This document shows positions 1 through 9,686 of a stretch of 41,240 nt of DNA, one piece after another. The translations under genes were made by a program, and so were the position numbers. Below the pieces are notes generated by a model. That model made no database searches. It saw only the letters and a list, made by a program, of their open reading frames with translations, and was not told the origin of the DNA. The stretch comes from JADHLK01 sp038131695 (GTDB taxonomy: Bacteria > Pseudomonadota > Alphaproteobacteria > Puniceispirillales > Puniceispirillaceae): positions 1-41,240 of the forward strand of contig JAYPQA010000005.1 in assembly GCA_038131695.1 (NCBI GenBank). Direction: 5' to 3'. Position 1 is the stretch's first letter, and each line of letters begins with the position of its first letter.

Positions 1-967
1 TCCGGCTGGTCAAAATGGCGCGGGTCACGATTGGCCGCCCCAAACATGAAAAAGGCGCGGTCTCCCTCCCTCAGCTGCGTCCCGTCCAGCTCAGCATCGC
101 GGGCAATGCGGCGCGGCGACATTCCGATAGGGAAATCCAGCGCACAAATTCCTCAAAAGCATGGCCCCAGCTGACCTCTCCGGCTTCCAGCAGGGCCCGC
201 TGGTCAGGATGCGTCAGCAAGGCCCAGACGGCCCCGGCAATCGCATCGCGCGGTTCATTCTGGCCGCCTGAAATCGCCAGCTTGATATTGGCGCGGATCA
301 TCTCCATCTCACAGCCGGCACGGCGCAAGACGGCGAGGATGGAATAAGCGGCCGGGTCGGTCTCATCCGGCGGGTCAGCCGCCAGCTGCCCGGCCATCGC
401 GTCAATCGCCTGATCCAGCTTGCCCACCGCATCCAGACAGCGCTGGCGCACCGCCGCATCACCGCTGTAATTGGCAATGCCATCGATCATCGCCTGCGAA
501 CAGGCATCCATCTCTCTGGCGGTGATGTTGGACAGGCCGGTTACCAGCCGCAACGCCTCACCAGACAGCAGCAGGGCATACTCCCGGCAAATATCAGTCA
601 CCTGCCCAAGCCGCATTTCCGCCAGCAGCGCATCAGCAGCTTCTTGAAAGGCGGCCTGCCAGATACGGCTTGTTGTGCGCGGGGCAACCGCAGGCTGCAT
701 CTGGCGGCGTTCTGTCTGATGGGCCGCCCCATCCTTGCGCATCATATTTTGGCCCATCAGCTCGGTCATCAACCCGCCAGGCTGTTCGGAGCTGAACAGG
801 TCAATCTGCTTTTCCCAATGGTCAATATCATCGCGCCGGGTCATCAGCCAGCTATCGAGCTGCGGCACAAAGGCAATGGCATGGCGGGCCTGCAGCTCTG
901 CCAAAGCCGGATAGGGATCCTGCCAAAAGCTCTGCAGATCAATGTCAAAACGCGGTGTCTTGTCCAT
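1..967 (-). CDS. Cytochrome P450, 3' end outside window, one frameshift
   Basis: Heme-thiolate monooxygenase of the soluble bacterial P450 type; substrate unknown. Translation starts at the ATG at 967 (MDKTPRFDIDLQSFWQDPYP), behind a strong GGGGAGAG ribosome site. Helix C/D landmarks (KDGAAHQTERR) and an I-helix (AISGGQNEPRDAIAGAVWAL) are visible, followed by EEFVRW for the ExxR-region approach. The frame breaks at the GGG run at 130-132. Adding one G restores ISPIGMSPRRIARDAELDGT and FFMFGAANRDPRHF, the usual P450 order, up to base 1. The Cys-ligand loop lies outside the window. The I-helix lacks the usual acid-Thr pair (N-E at that place). It sits last in the minus-strand run, 38 bp after the transaminase gene. 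A role in aromatic O-demethylation or hydroxylation beside feruloyl-CoA synthase is inference. Confidence 0.88.
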
Positions 968-1005
968 CTTCTCTCCCCTCCCTTTTTTTTGTGACAGGTG
1001 AGGTG

Positions 1006-1869
1006 TCAGCAAGCGGCTTTTCTGGCCGCAGCGATATAATGCTGGCGCAGCGAGCGGGCCACCGGGCCGGGCTGGTCCGTGCCGATTTGCTGGCCATCCA
1101 GGCGCACAACCGGGCTGACCAGCATGGTCGCCGAGGTGATAAACGCCTCTTCTGCTTTCAGCGCCTCGGCCAGCGAGAAGCCCCGCTCCGCAATCGCAAG
1201 GCCCATTTCCGCGGCACAGGCCAGCACCGCAGCCCGGGTAATGCCATGCAAAATAGCGTTGGACAGGGCGCGCGTTATCAGCTGCCCCTCCCTGACGATA
1301 AAGGCATTATTGGAAGTGCCCTCGGTAACCAGCCCATCCTCCACCATCCAGGCATCATCCGCCCCGGCTTTCCTGGCCAGCATTTTTGCCATGGATGGCC
1401 AAAGCAGCTGGGTGGTCTTTATGTCGCGGCGCTGCCAGCGCTGATCCGGCAGGCTGATAATATGCAAGCCGCGCTGCGCCAGCTCCGTCTCCAGCAAATC
1501 CGGCCTGGCCTGCGTATAGAGAACCAGCGTCGGCGGCACTGGCGGGTCCGGAAACAGAAAATCGCGATCCCCCGGATTGCCGCGTGAAACCTGCATATAG
1601 ATACTGCCCATCACAAGCTGGTTTTTTGCAATCAGCTGGCGATGCACCTCCAGCAGATCAGAGGCGCTGAGCGGGCATTCCATTTCCAGCGCCTCCAAAG
1701 AGCGGAAGAGGCGCGCCATATGACCGTCAAAATCAATCAGCTTGCCATCCAGAACGGTGACCACCTCATAGACCGCATCAGCCATCACAAAGCCGCGGTC
1801 AAAAATTGATATGCTGGCCTCTTCCTCAGCCAGCCAGTCTCCGTTCAGATAGACAATACGCCCTGCCAT
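1006..1869 (-). CDS. dat: D-amino-acid transaminase-like class IV aminotransferase
   Basis: Pyridoxal-phosphate enzyme of fold type IV, the family of D-alanine transaminase and branched-chain aminotransferase. It begins MAGRIVYLNGDWL, with ISIFDRGFVMADAVYE near residue 28, as in D-alanine transaminases. The PLP lysine lies in QRRDIKTTQLLW, and the cofactor phosphate loop EGTSNNAFIV follows. Length is 287 residues, normal for the family. An upstream TTG at 1899 is also in frame and has GGAGG about 17 bp before it, but the ATG at 1869 matches family N-termini. Likely reaction: D-alanine plus 2-oxoglutarate to pyruvate plus D-glutamate. An amino-deoxychorismate lyase or BCAT activity cannot be ruled out from sequence. 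The gene lies between the MFS transporter and the P450 on the same strand and is intact. Confidence 0.85.
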   Translation of the reverse strand: MAGRIVYLNGDWLAEEEASISIFDRGFVMADAVYEVVTVLDGKLIDFDGHMARLFRSLEALEMECPLSASDLLEVHRQLIAKNQLVMGSIYMQVSRGNPGDRDFLFPDPPVPPTLVLYTQARPDLLETELAQRGLHIISLPDQRWQRRDIKTTQLLWPSMAKMLARKAGADDAWMVEDGLVTEGTSNNAFIVREGQLITRALSNAILHGITRAAVLACAAEMGLAIAERGFSLAEALKAEEAFITSATMLVSPVVRLDGQQIGTDQPGPVARSLRQHYIAAARKAAC

Positions 1870-1979
1870 TGCGCCTGTTCCCGATTGTTTTTGCTGCAAA
1901 AACCAGAACTGGTTTCCTCCAAAACCCTGCCAGAAAGCAGGCGGCTCGGCAAGCGGGCAAAATGCGCAGGAAAAAGGCG

Positions 1980-3185
1980 CTAGCCGCGGGCGCGTTGCTG
2001 ATAAACCAGCATCAGCCCCAGAACCAGCACAGCAATAACCGAAAAACCGGCATGGGCACTGGTTACGGAAAGAACCTCCACCAGCCAGCCCAGCACAAAG
2101 GCCCCGACAGAGGTCGCTCCCATCGCGATCACGACAAACAGGCTCATCACCCGCCCGCGCATCTGATCCGGCAGTTGCTGCTGCATACCGGCCTGCAGTG
2201 ACACCCCCAGATAGGTCGCCGCAAAACCAACCAGCGCGGCCATCACCAGCGCCCAGCCCCAGACAAGCTGCACCCCCAGCCCGGCGGCGGCCAGAATCCC
2301 CATCAGGGCGATCAGGCTGTCACCGGCAGATAGCAGGCGCCCCTCCTGGCGGCTGGCCGCCAGCGCCTTTATCATGGCTGAGGCCAGCGCCCCGATACCG
2401 ACCGCTGATCCCAGCTGCCCAAGGCCGGTTGCGCCCATCTGGTAAAGCCCGTCCGCTATCACCGGCAGCAATTCACTGGGCGCGCGGATAGCCACTGCAA
2501 ACAGCGCGGAGAGCAGCAAAATCTGCTGCGGTAGCCGATGCTGCCTTATCCAGACAAAACCGCCTTTCAAATCCTCCAGGAAAGAGGCCTTGCCAGACCT
2601 CTCAGCCAGCGCGCGCGGGCGCAGAAAGGGCAGCAGCATTATCGCCGGACAAAACAGGAAAAAAGAGATCACAAGACCCGGCTGGATGCCCAGCCTTTCA
2701 ATGATAATCCCGGCAATCGCCGGGCTGATCAGGCGGGCGGTATTGAAATTCACAGCGATAATAGCCACCACTGAGCTGATGGTTTGCGGCTCAACCAGAC
2801 GAGGAGCGAGCGACATCCGCACCGGATGTTGCAGCGAGCTGCTAAACCCGCCCAGCCCGGCCATCACCGCCAGCAGCGGAACCGTCAGCAATCCGGCATA
2901 ATACAGCACCGAAACAAGGGCGATGGTCAGCAACATGGAACTGCCGGCCAGCGCGGCTGCAAAACGAATATTGATCCGATCCACCAAAACCCCGAATAGC
3001 GGGCCGGACACAATCGTCGGGGCCAGCGTCAGGGCCGCTATCAGCCCGACAAAACTGGCTGAACCAGACAAATCCCAGGCCAGCCAGGTCAACAGGATAC
3101 GGAAAATCCAGAGCGCATTTGCAGACGCGACCGCCCCAATAAAATACAGCCGGAAGCCAGGATGGCTAAGGGCAGCCAGATTCAT
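1980..3185 (-). CDS. MFS transporter, EntS-like
   Basis: Integral membrane protein of 401 residues with about 12 hydrophobic segments, of the major facilitator superfamily subgroup that includes the enterobactin exporter EntS. The A-loop signature between helices 2 and 3 reads GPLFGVLVDRINIR. The second half carries a related DQMRGRVMSLFVV segment. It starts with MNLAALSHPGFRLYF behind a good AAGGAGG site. The 34-bp gap after feruloyl-CoA synthase suggests cotranscription. It is probably an efflux or uptake permease for a small organic molecule; neither substrate nor direction can be read from sequence. No breaks are seen. Confidence 0.85.
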   Translation of the reverse strand: MNLAALSHPGFRLYFIGAVASANALWIFRILLTWLAWDLSGSASFVGLIAALTLAPTIVSGPLFGVLVDRINIRFAAALAGSSMLLTIALVSVLYYAGLLTVPLLAVMAGLGGFSSSLQHPVRMSLAPRLVEPQTISSVVAIIAVNFNTARLISPAIAGIIIERLGIQPGLVISFFLFCPAIMLLPFLRPRALAERSGKASFLEDLKGGFVWIRQHRLPQQILLLSALFAVAIRAPSELLPVIADGLYQMGATGLGQLGSAVGIGALASAMIKALAASRQEGRLLSAGDSLIALMGILAAAGLGVQLVWGWALVMAALVGFAATYLGVSLQAGMQQQLPDQMRGRVMSLFVVIAMGATSVGAFVLGWLVEVLSVTSAHAGFSVIAVLVLGLMLVYQQRARG

Positions 3186-3219
3186 GTGCTTACCTCCTTT
3201 TCATGCCCGCCAACCGGGC

Positions 3220-5085
3220 TCAGGCCGGACGCACAAACGCCGCCTCATCATCTGAAAACAGGGCTTCCAGATCAGCTGCGCGGGATTGCAGAACCTGGCG
3301 CTGGTTCAGATAGGCTTTATCGGTAATCTCTCCGGCATCTGCATCAGGCGGGCTGGCAAGCAGGCGGGCGCGGGCCGCATGACGCGAGGAAGTCCCGCCA
3401 GACGCCGCCTTCAGCCTTGCCAGACCTGCTGCCAGATGCGCGCGCAGCTCTGGCCGGGCCACAATCTCTGCCAGGGCCAATTCCGCGGCTGCCTTGCTGT
3501 CGGTTTTGGCCAGCAGGGCGCGGGCCGCCGCCTCATTGACAAAGACCAGAAAGCCGACCTCATCCCGGTCATGGCCAGCAACGGCAATATCCTGGGCCAG
3601 CGGCGCCAGCGCATCTATGCCCGCCAGCCGCAACGCCCCGGAAGAAACCCAGGTTCCGGACAGCAGCTTGAAATCCTCAGACACCCGGCCATCAAAAAAC
3701 AGCCCCTTTGACGGATCCTCCGCATCCGCCAGCCGTACGGCATCGCCAATGCAGTAATAGCCTTCCTCATCAAAGGCGGCTTGTGTCATTTGCGGGTTGC
3801 GGAAATAGCCGGGGGTGATATTCGGGCCTTTCAGCCGCACCTCTATCTTGCCCTGATTGGGCACCAGCTTCAGGCTGGTTCCCGGCACCGGCACGCCGAT
3901 ATTGCCGCTGAGCGGGGCCTGAAAATGGCAATGGGTGGCGGCCGGGGCGGTTTCGGTTGATCCCCAGGCACAGACCAGCGGCGTCACCCGCCCGGTGCTG
4001 CGCTGAGACTGCGCCATCATCTGCTCCCACAGGCTCTGCGGCAGGGCGGCCCCGGCATAGAAAATCAGCTGCATACCGTAAAAGGCGGCGGCCAGTTCGC
4101 TGTCCTCTTCCATCAGCTGGGCCAGCAGATCATAGCCGCGCGGCACATTGAAACACAGGCTGGGACGCACCGATTTGATATTCTCAGCCGTGCGCTCAAT
4201 CAGCCCCGGCGCCGGCCGGCCATCATCAATATAGAGCGCGCCGCCATTACGCAAAATCATGAAAAAATTGAAATTACTGCCAAAAGTATGGCTCCAGGGC
4301 AGCCAATCTACAATCACCGGTGGCTTTTCCAGCAAAAACGGCCAGACCACCCGGTTGGCCTCTTGGTTGCTGGTCAGCATCAGCTGGGTATTGATCACCG
4401 CCTTGGGCATTCCGGTTGAGCCAGAGGTGAAGAGCAGCTTGGCGACCGTATCCGGCCCGACACCGGCAAAGGCCTCAGCCAGCTGGACTTGTCGGCCCCG
4501 CCAGACAAAGACCCCAGCGCGGCAACATCCAGCAACCCCGTTTGGGCGGCTGGCGATGATTTTGGCCTGATGCAGCGGGGCTATGGCGGCCAGTGCCTTG
4601 GCATAGGCGGCCGCGTCAGAAACAAAAATAACCGCCGGGGTGATCAGCTCTATCATCGCTTTCAGCTTGGCATGATCTGACGATAGCAGCGCATAGGCCG
4701 GTGACAAGGTGGCTGCCGGAATCCCGACCTGCATCGCGGCCAGCGTCAAAAGGGCTTGATCAACCGAATTTTCCGACAGGATAGCGACCGGCTTTTCTGG
4801 CCCTGCCCCGCTTTCCAGCAACCAGCTGGCCAGCCGTTCCACCTCAGCCAACGCGGCCGCATAGCCCAGCTCTGACCAGCTCTGGCGGTCCGGGCTGCGT
4901 TCTGCCAGAAAAACCGCATCCGGCGTTTTTTCTGCCCAGGCAACCAGCCATTCCCCAACCGCCCGGCCAGATGGCGGCAAATCATAGCCTGATTCCAGAT
5001 AGAAAACCCCGTCTGCCCCCTCACGGCGGCGCGTATCCGGTTTGGCAAAAAGTGGCTTTTCCTGCATGGCTTGGCGCGCCCTCAC
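3220..5085 (-). CDS. fcs: Feruloyl-CoA synthase (AMP-dependent acyl-CoA ligase)
   Basis: Adenylate-forming ligase of 621 residues that would activate hydroxycinnamates such as ferulate to CoA thioesters with ATP. The AMP-binding P-loop is LLFTSGSTGMPKAV. Further family landmarks are WLPWSHTFGSNFNFF and, most diagnostic, GRVSEDFKLLSGTWVSSGAL, which is typical of feruloyl-CoA synthases rather than general acyl-CoA ligases. The GTG start at 5085 overlaps the pgi stop (GTGA), implying translational coupling; an ATG at 5067 is the alternative. Between 4485 and 4560 the sequence (PNGVAGCCRAGVFVW) looks foreign to the family. The neighbouring frame there reads QTGLLDVAALGSLSGGAD, so two compensating indels are likely. 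No enoyl-CoA hydratase/aldolase (ech) or vanillin dehydrogenase gene is adjacent. Confidence 0.85.
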   Translation of the reverse strand: MRARQAMQEKPLFAKPDTRRREGADGVFYLESGYDLPPSGRAVGEWLVAWAEKTPDAVFLAERSPDRQSWSELGYAAALAEVERLASWLLESGAGPEKPVAILSENSVDQALLTLAAMQVGIPAATLSPAYALLSSDHAKLKAMIELITPAVIFVSDAAAYAKALAAIAPLHQAKIIASRPNGVAGCCRAGVFVWRGRQVQLAEAFAGVGPDTVAKLLFTSGSTGMPKAVINTQLMLTSNQEANRVVWPFLLEKPPVIVDWLPWSHTFGSNFNFFMILRNGGALYIDDGRPAPGLIERTAENIKSVRPSLCFNVPRGYDLLAQLMEEDSELAAAFYGMQLIFYAGAALPQSLWEQMMAQSQRSTGRVTPLVCAWGSTETAPAATHCHFQAPLSGNIGVPVPGTSLKLVPNQGKIEVRLKGPNITPGYFRNPQMTQAAFDEEGYYCIGDAVRLADAEDPSKGLFFDGRVSEDFKLLSGTWVSSGALRLAGIDALAPLAQDIAVAGHDRDEVGFLVFVNEAAARALLAKTDSKAAAELALAEIVARPELRAHLAAGLARLKAASGGTSSRHAARARLLASPPDADAGEITDKAYLNQRQVLQSRAADLEALFSDDEAAFVRPA

Positions 5086-6609
5086 GCTTTTTTTGCTGTC
5101 CGCCTTTGTTCAGCCCGGCTCAGCAAGGCGCGCGCGGACGGGCTGAAATCCTCCAGCCCCTCGCCGCTTTCCAGCTGGCGCGCCATTGCCTTGCCCAGCT
5201 CCACCCCCCATTGATCAAAGCTGTTAACATCCCAGATAAAACCGCAGACGGCTGTTATATGCTCATAAAGGGCCAGCAACCGGCCAAGGCTGAACAGGCT
5301 GGTCTGATCCCAGCTGATCAAAGGCTGGGCCGATTGCCGGGAAAATGCCGGTGCGGCTCCAGATCATTGCGGGCCCCAAGGGCCAGCGCCTCAGCCTGAG
5401 CAATGGCATTGGCAACCAAACTGGCATGATTATCAGCCCAGCGTCCGGATAGGGGCAGCGGGCCGGGGCTCAGCGGCAGCAAAATATCAATCGGCTGGAT
5501 TTCCAGCCCCTGATGCAGATATTGAAAGAAACTATGCTGGGCGTTGGTGCCCGGCTCGCCCCAGATCAGCGGGCTGGCAGGCAGGCTCAAGGGCGCGCCC
5601 TGGCTGTCCACCTGCTTGCCATTGCTTTCCATTTCCAGCTGTTGGGCCCAGGCAGGCAGGCGGGCCAGCCTCTGATCATAGGGCATGATGCCATAGCTGG
5701 GCCGGGCCATGAAATTGCGCTGCCAGATGCGGACCAGCGCCATCAGAACCGGCAAATTCTGGTCCAGCGGGGCGCTGGCAAAATGCCGGTCCATCTGATG
5801 CGCCCCGTTCAGGAAATCGGCAAATTTATCTGCCCCGATGCTGATCATCACCGCCAGCCCCACTGCTGACCAGACCGAAAAGCGCCCGCCTACCCCTTCG
5901 GCAAAGCTGGCTATCCGATCCTCTGGCACACCCCAGGCAACAGCCTGCTGCGGGGCCGCCGAGACCGCAACCAGCTGCCTCGCCGAATCACCGCCGCCAG
6001 CCACCAGCCAATCTCTGGCCAGTTCAGCATTGGCCAGCGTCTCAGCCGTGGTAAAGGTCTTGGAGGTGACGATAATCAGCGTGCGGCGGGGATCGCATTT
6101 CATCAGGCAATCTTGCAGCTGGGCGGGGTCAATATTGGCCACAAAATGCAGGGCCGGGCCATCCGCATGGCCCGCCAGCGCCTCAGCCACCATCGCCGGG
6201 CCCAGATCCGAGCCGCCAATACCCAGATTGATCACCGCCTCAATTTCAGGATTTTGCCGCACTTCTTCGGCCAGCTCTGCCAGCTTTTTCCATTCCGGGC
6301 TGGCCAGCCTGTCCGGATGGCGCTGCTGGCAATGGAGGGCCGGCCTGTTCTCGGTAGGGTTCATCACCTCGCCGGCCAGCATGGCGGCAATTTTCTCCGG
6401 CACTGAAGCCGCTTCAGCCAGCGCCAGCAAATCCGCCAGCACGCCCTTGGTCATGGGCTGGCGCGTTGCATCAATCTGCAAATCCTCCAGCTGCCAGATA
6501 AACGCCTCCTGCCGATCCGGCTGGCCAGCAAATCAGCCAGCGAAACAGCGCGCATCCGGTCTGCCTGATTTTCCAGAGCCTGAAAATGCGGATTATCCCC
6601 CAGCTGCAT
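5082..6609 (-). CDS. pgi: Glucose-6-phosphate isomerase, two frameshifts
   Basis: Cytosolic enzyme interconverting glucose 6-phosphate and fructose 6-phosphate. The start ATG at 6609 (MQLGDNPHFQALENQADRM) is 3 bp after the eda stop. The first break, near 6528, separates SLADLLA from GQPDRQEAFIWQLEDLQI. The long middle part holds INLGIGGSDLGPAMV, TSKTFTTAET and GGRFSVWSAVGL. The second break, near 5324, falls inside the C-terminal signature after GNRPS. The tail LFSLGRLLALYEH and FDQWGVELGK resumes in the next frame and runs to the stop at 5082. All catalytic landmarks are present, so a functional gene with sequence errors is more likely than a pseudogene. It closes the ED block and overlaps fcs by four bases. 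Confidence 0.92.
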
Positions 6610-6612
6610 GGC

Positions 6613-7242
6613 TTACCCCCCCTCAGCCAGCTGGGCGGCCGCGGCCGCGCGCGCTGCAATACCGGCAAAATCACCTGCCGCGATATGCTCTGCGCTCGCA
6701 ATCCAGCTGCCCCCCAGACAAGGCACATTTGCCAGCGACAGCCAGTCCGGCGCGGTATCTTGCGTGATCCCGCCTGTCGGACAGAATTGCAGCTGCGGCA
6801 GCGGGCTTTGCAGGGCCTTCAGAAAAGCCGGGCCGCCCGCCTGGCTGGCCGGAAAGAATTTCAGCTGCGCGAATCCCTGCTCATAAAGGGCCAGCATCTC
6901 AGAGACCGTGGCCGCACCGGGCAAGAGAGGCAGGGCCTGTTCACCGCAGGCTGCGATCAGGCTTTCTGTGCTGCCCGGACTGACCGCAAAGACCGCCCCG
7001 GCGGCCTTGGCAGAGCGGGCCGTGGCCGCATCTATCACCGTGCCGGCCCCGACCACCATCTCAGGCCGCTTGCTGGCAATTATTTCTATCGCTGGCAGGG
7101 CAGCCGGGGTGCGCAAGGTAATCTCAATCCCGCGGATGCCCCCTTCCAGCAAGGCATCTGCCAGCCCCAGCGCCTGTTCAGCCTGATGGATAACAATCAC
7201 CGGCATGACCGGGCCAAGTGCTGTTATATCTGCAATCTTCAT
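6613..7242 (-). CDS. eda: KDPG aldolase (2-dehydro-3-deoxyphosphogluconate aldolase)
   Basis: Class I aldolase of 209 residues that splits 2-keto-3-deoxy-6-phosphogluconate to pyruvate and glyceraldehyde 3-phosphate, the final ED step. The catalytic Glu40 lies in RGIEITLRT, the Schiff-base Lys128 in AQLKFFPAS, and the phosphate loop in FCPTGGIT and LGGSWIA. Length is typical and there are no breaks. The start ATG overlaps the edd stop (ATGA), so translation is probably coupled. pgi follows after 3 bp. Confidence 0.95.
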   Translation of the reverse strand: MKIADITALGPVMPVIVIHQAEQALGLADALLEGGIRGIEITLRTPAALPAIEIIASKRPEMVVGAGTVIDAATARSAKAAGAVFAVSPGSTESLIAACGEQALPLLPGAATVSEMLALYEQGFAQLKFFPASQAGGPAFLKALQSPLPQLQFCPTGGITQDTAPDWLSLANVPCLGGSWIASAEHIAAGDFAGIAARAAAAAQLAEGG

Positions 7243-9056
7243 CTCATCTTCCCCAATAGATCGAGCCCGCCCCCCTGTTCTGCCGACAGGCTGGCCCCGC
7301 GCATGGCAGAGAACAGCCCTCGCCCATACCCGGTTTGCGGCGGCATGGGCAGATTGACCGGCGGGCGGGCCGCCAGATCAGCCTCGGTTTCCAGCCGCCC
7401 GGCTGCTGCATCCAGCCGGATCATATCGCCATCGCGCAAACGGCCAATCAGGCCGCCTGCATGGGCCTCCGGGCTGACATGAATGGCCGCAGGCACCTTT
7501 CCGGACGCCCTGACATACGGCCATCTGTGACCAGCCCACCTGAAAACCCTTATCCTGCAAGCTGCCCAGCAATGGGGTCAGGGCGTGCAATTCTGGCATA
7601 CCATTGGCCTTTGGCCCCTGGCCAATCACCACCACAATCACATCCCGGTCCAGCTGGCCAGCCTCAAAAGCGGCCCGCACCTCTGCCTCACTATGGAACA
7701 CAGCGGCCGGGGCGGCCAGTTTTTGATGCGGCTCAGCCACAGCCGATATTTTAATCACGGACCGGCCCATATTACCATCCAGCATGACCAGCCCGCCAGT
7801 CCTGGAATGCGGATTGCTGGCCGGGCGCAAAATCGCCTCATCCAGAGATTGTTTCGGGGCCGCCTGCCAGTCCAGATCCGCCGCGCGCAAGACCGGCTCG
7901 ACTGCATATTCCGCCAAATTGCTGCCCCAGACCGTTGCCGCACTGCCATCCAGCAATCCCGCCTGCAGCAATTCTGCTATGACAAAGCCCATCCCGCCAG
8001 CCGCATGAAACTGATTCACATCTGCCGCACCATTCAGGTAAACCCGGCCAGCAGCAGCACAATTTCAGACAAATCGGCAAAATCCTGCCAGTCCAGCTGG
8101 ATACCTGCCGCCGCCGCCATAGCAGGCAGATGCAGCGTATGGTTGGTAGAGCCTCCGGTTGCGTGCAGCCCGACAATGGCATTGACAAAGCTGCGCTCAT
8201 CCAGCACCGCACCCAGCGGGCGGTAATCATCAGATTTGCGGCTGATCGCCACCGCCTGCCGACCTGCCGCAACATTCAAAGCCTGGCGCAAATCATCATG
8301 CGGATGCACAAAGGCCGCCCCCGGCAAATGCAGCCCCATCACCTCCATCAACATCTGGTTGGAATTGGCCGTTCCGTAGAAGGTGCAGGTCCCGGGGCCG
8401 TGATAGGCCGCCGCCTCAGAGGCCAGCAATTCCTCGCGGCTGGCCTCACCGCGGGCAAAGGCTTTGCGGATGCTGGCCTTTTGATCATTGGGCAGGCCGC
8501 TGGACATCGGCCCGGCTGGCACAAAAATCACCGGCAAATGACCAAAGGCCAGCGCCCCCATGACCAGCCCCGGCACAATCTTGTCACACACACCAAGGCA
8601 CAGGGCCGCATCAAAGACCGCATGGCTGGGCGCGATACCGGTAGCCATGGCAATCACATCGCGGCTGATCAGGGACAGCTCCATCCCCGGGCGGCCTTGC
8701 GTTACCCCGTCGCACATGGCCGGCACGCCACCCGCCATCTGCGCGGTTCCGCCCGCCCCCTGAACAGCCGCCTTCAGCACCGGCAAAAAGCCGTGATAGG
8801 GCTGATGGGCAGAGAGCATATCATTATAGGCGCTGACAATCGCAATATTGGGCTTGTCCTGATAGAGCAAGGCGTCTTTATCAGAGCCCGCGGCAGCGGC
8901 CGCATGGGCCATATTAGAGCAGGAAACAGAGCGCCTGTCCGGATCAGGAGAGGCGTGCATCTCAACTATCTGTTCGAGATAGGCAGCCCGCCCCGCTGCC
9001 GAGCGTTGCGTCACCCGGTGAATTACCTCATCAATACGGTCATGAGTCTGGCTCAT
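7239..9056 (-). CDS. edd: 6-phosphogluconate dehydratase, three frameshifts
   Basis: [4Fe-4S] dehydratase of the IlvD/Edd family making 2-keto-3-deoxy-6-phosphogluconate, the signature ED reaction. It starts MSQTHDRIDEVIHRVTQRS at 9056 behind AGGAG. Landmarks in order: SAYNDMLSAHQPY, GGVPAMCDGVTQG, ALCLGVCDKIVPG, GLHATGGSTNHT, then VNQFHAAGGMGFVI, LVTDGRMSG and SGKVPAAIHVSPEA. Breaks fall at the CCC at 8043-8045, near 7535, and at the CCC at 7508-7510. At the first and last, adding one base to the run restores the family reading. Cluster cysteines are retained. Full length is about 606 residues, as in other Edd proteins. It lies between pgl and eda with 7-bp and ATGA junctions. Confidence 0.93.
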
Positions 9057-9063
9057 TTTCTGG

Positions 9064-9667
9064 TCAACTCCTGACAATCTCCGAACGCGGATGATCTGCT
9101 TTTTCAGCAAATGATGCACCGGCAGGCTGGCATCAGTTTCAGCTGCCTCCAGCACCGCCTGTTTTTCAGCCGGCCACCAGCAGCACAATCCAGTCAGAGG
9201 CCAGCAGGCTGGCCAAATTCATCGTAATCCGCGGATGCGGCGTGCCTTTCGGCCCGGTTTCAAAAATCTCTGGCTGGGCTGCGAGGAAAAGGCCTCTGCC
9301 CTGCCTATCATATCCCCGAACAGAGAGGCAAAATGCCCATCCGGCCCAATGCCAAGAAGCGTTACATCCGGCTGCAGCGGCTCTTTATCAGCTGCCAGAG
9401 GCACAAATTGCGCGGCGGCAGCCTCGCCTGTCAACAGATGCAAGCGGATCAGCCTTTGATTGCTGTCCTCGCGATCGGGCGGAACCTGCCGGTCATCCAC
9501 CAGTGTGACGCTGATCTGCGGCCAGGCAATTTGTAATCCCGCAGCATGGCAAACAGCGCCAGAGGCGAGCTGCCGCCACAAACAGCCAACCGCCCGGCCC
9601 TTTTCCGTGACAGCCCGGTCAGCGCGGCGGCAATGCGGGCGGCCAAACTGTCCAGCTCGCTGCTCAT
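9064..9667 (-). CDS. pgl: 6-phosphogluconolactonase, about four frameshifts
   Basis: Hydrolyses 6-phosphogluconolactone to 6-phosphogluconate, between zwf and edd. It begins MSSELDSLAARIAAALTG at 9667 with the sugar-binding CGGSSPLALFAML. The frame then shifts near 9525 to ISVTLVDDRQVPPDREDSN and the hallmark LGIGPDGHFASLFGD. Further breaks near 9264 (A5 run), 9168 and 9100 (T5 run) lead through ETGPKGTPHPRITM and VLEAAETDASLPVHHLLKK. With the last run corrected the gene ends at the TGA at 9064, inside the edd leader. The product would be about 200 residues, slightly short of the common 230-240. Four breaks in 600 bp is among the densest error loads here. Confidence 0.85.
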
Positions 9668-9686
9668 GCTTCAGGCCCGTGCGGTT

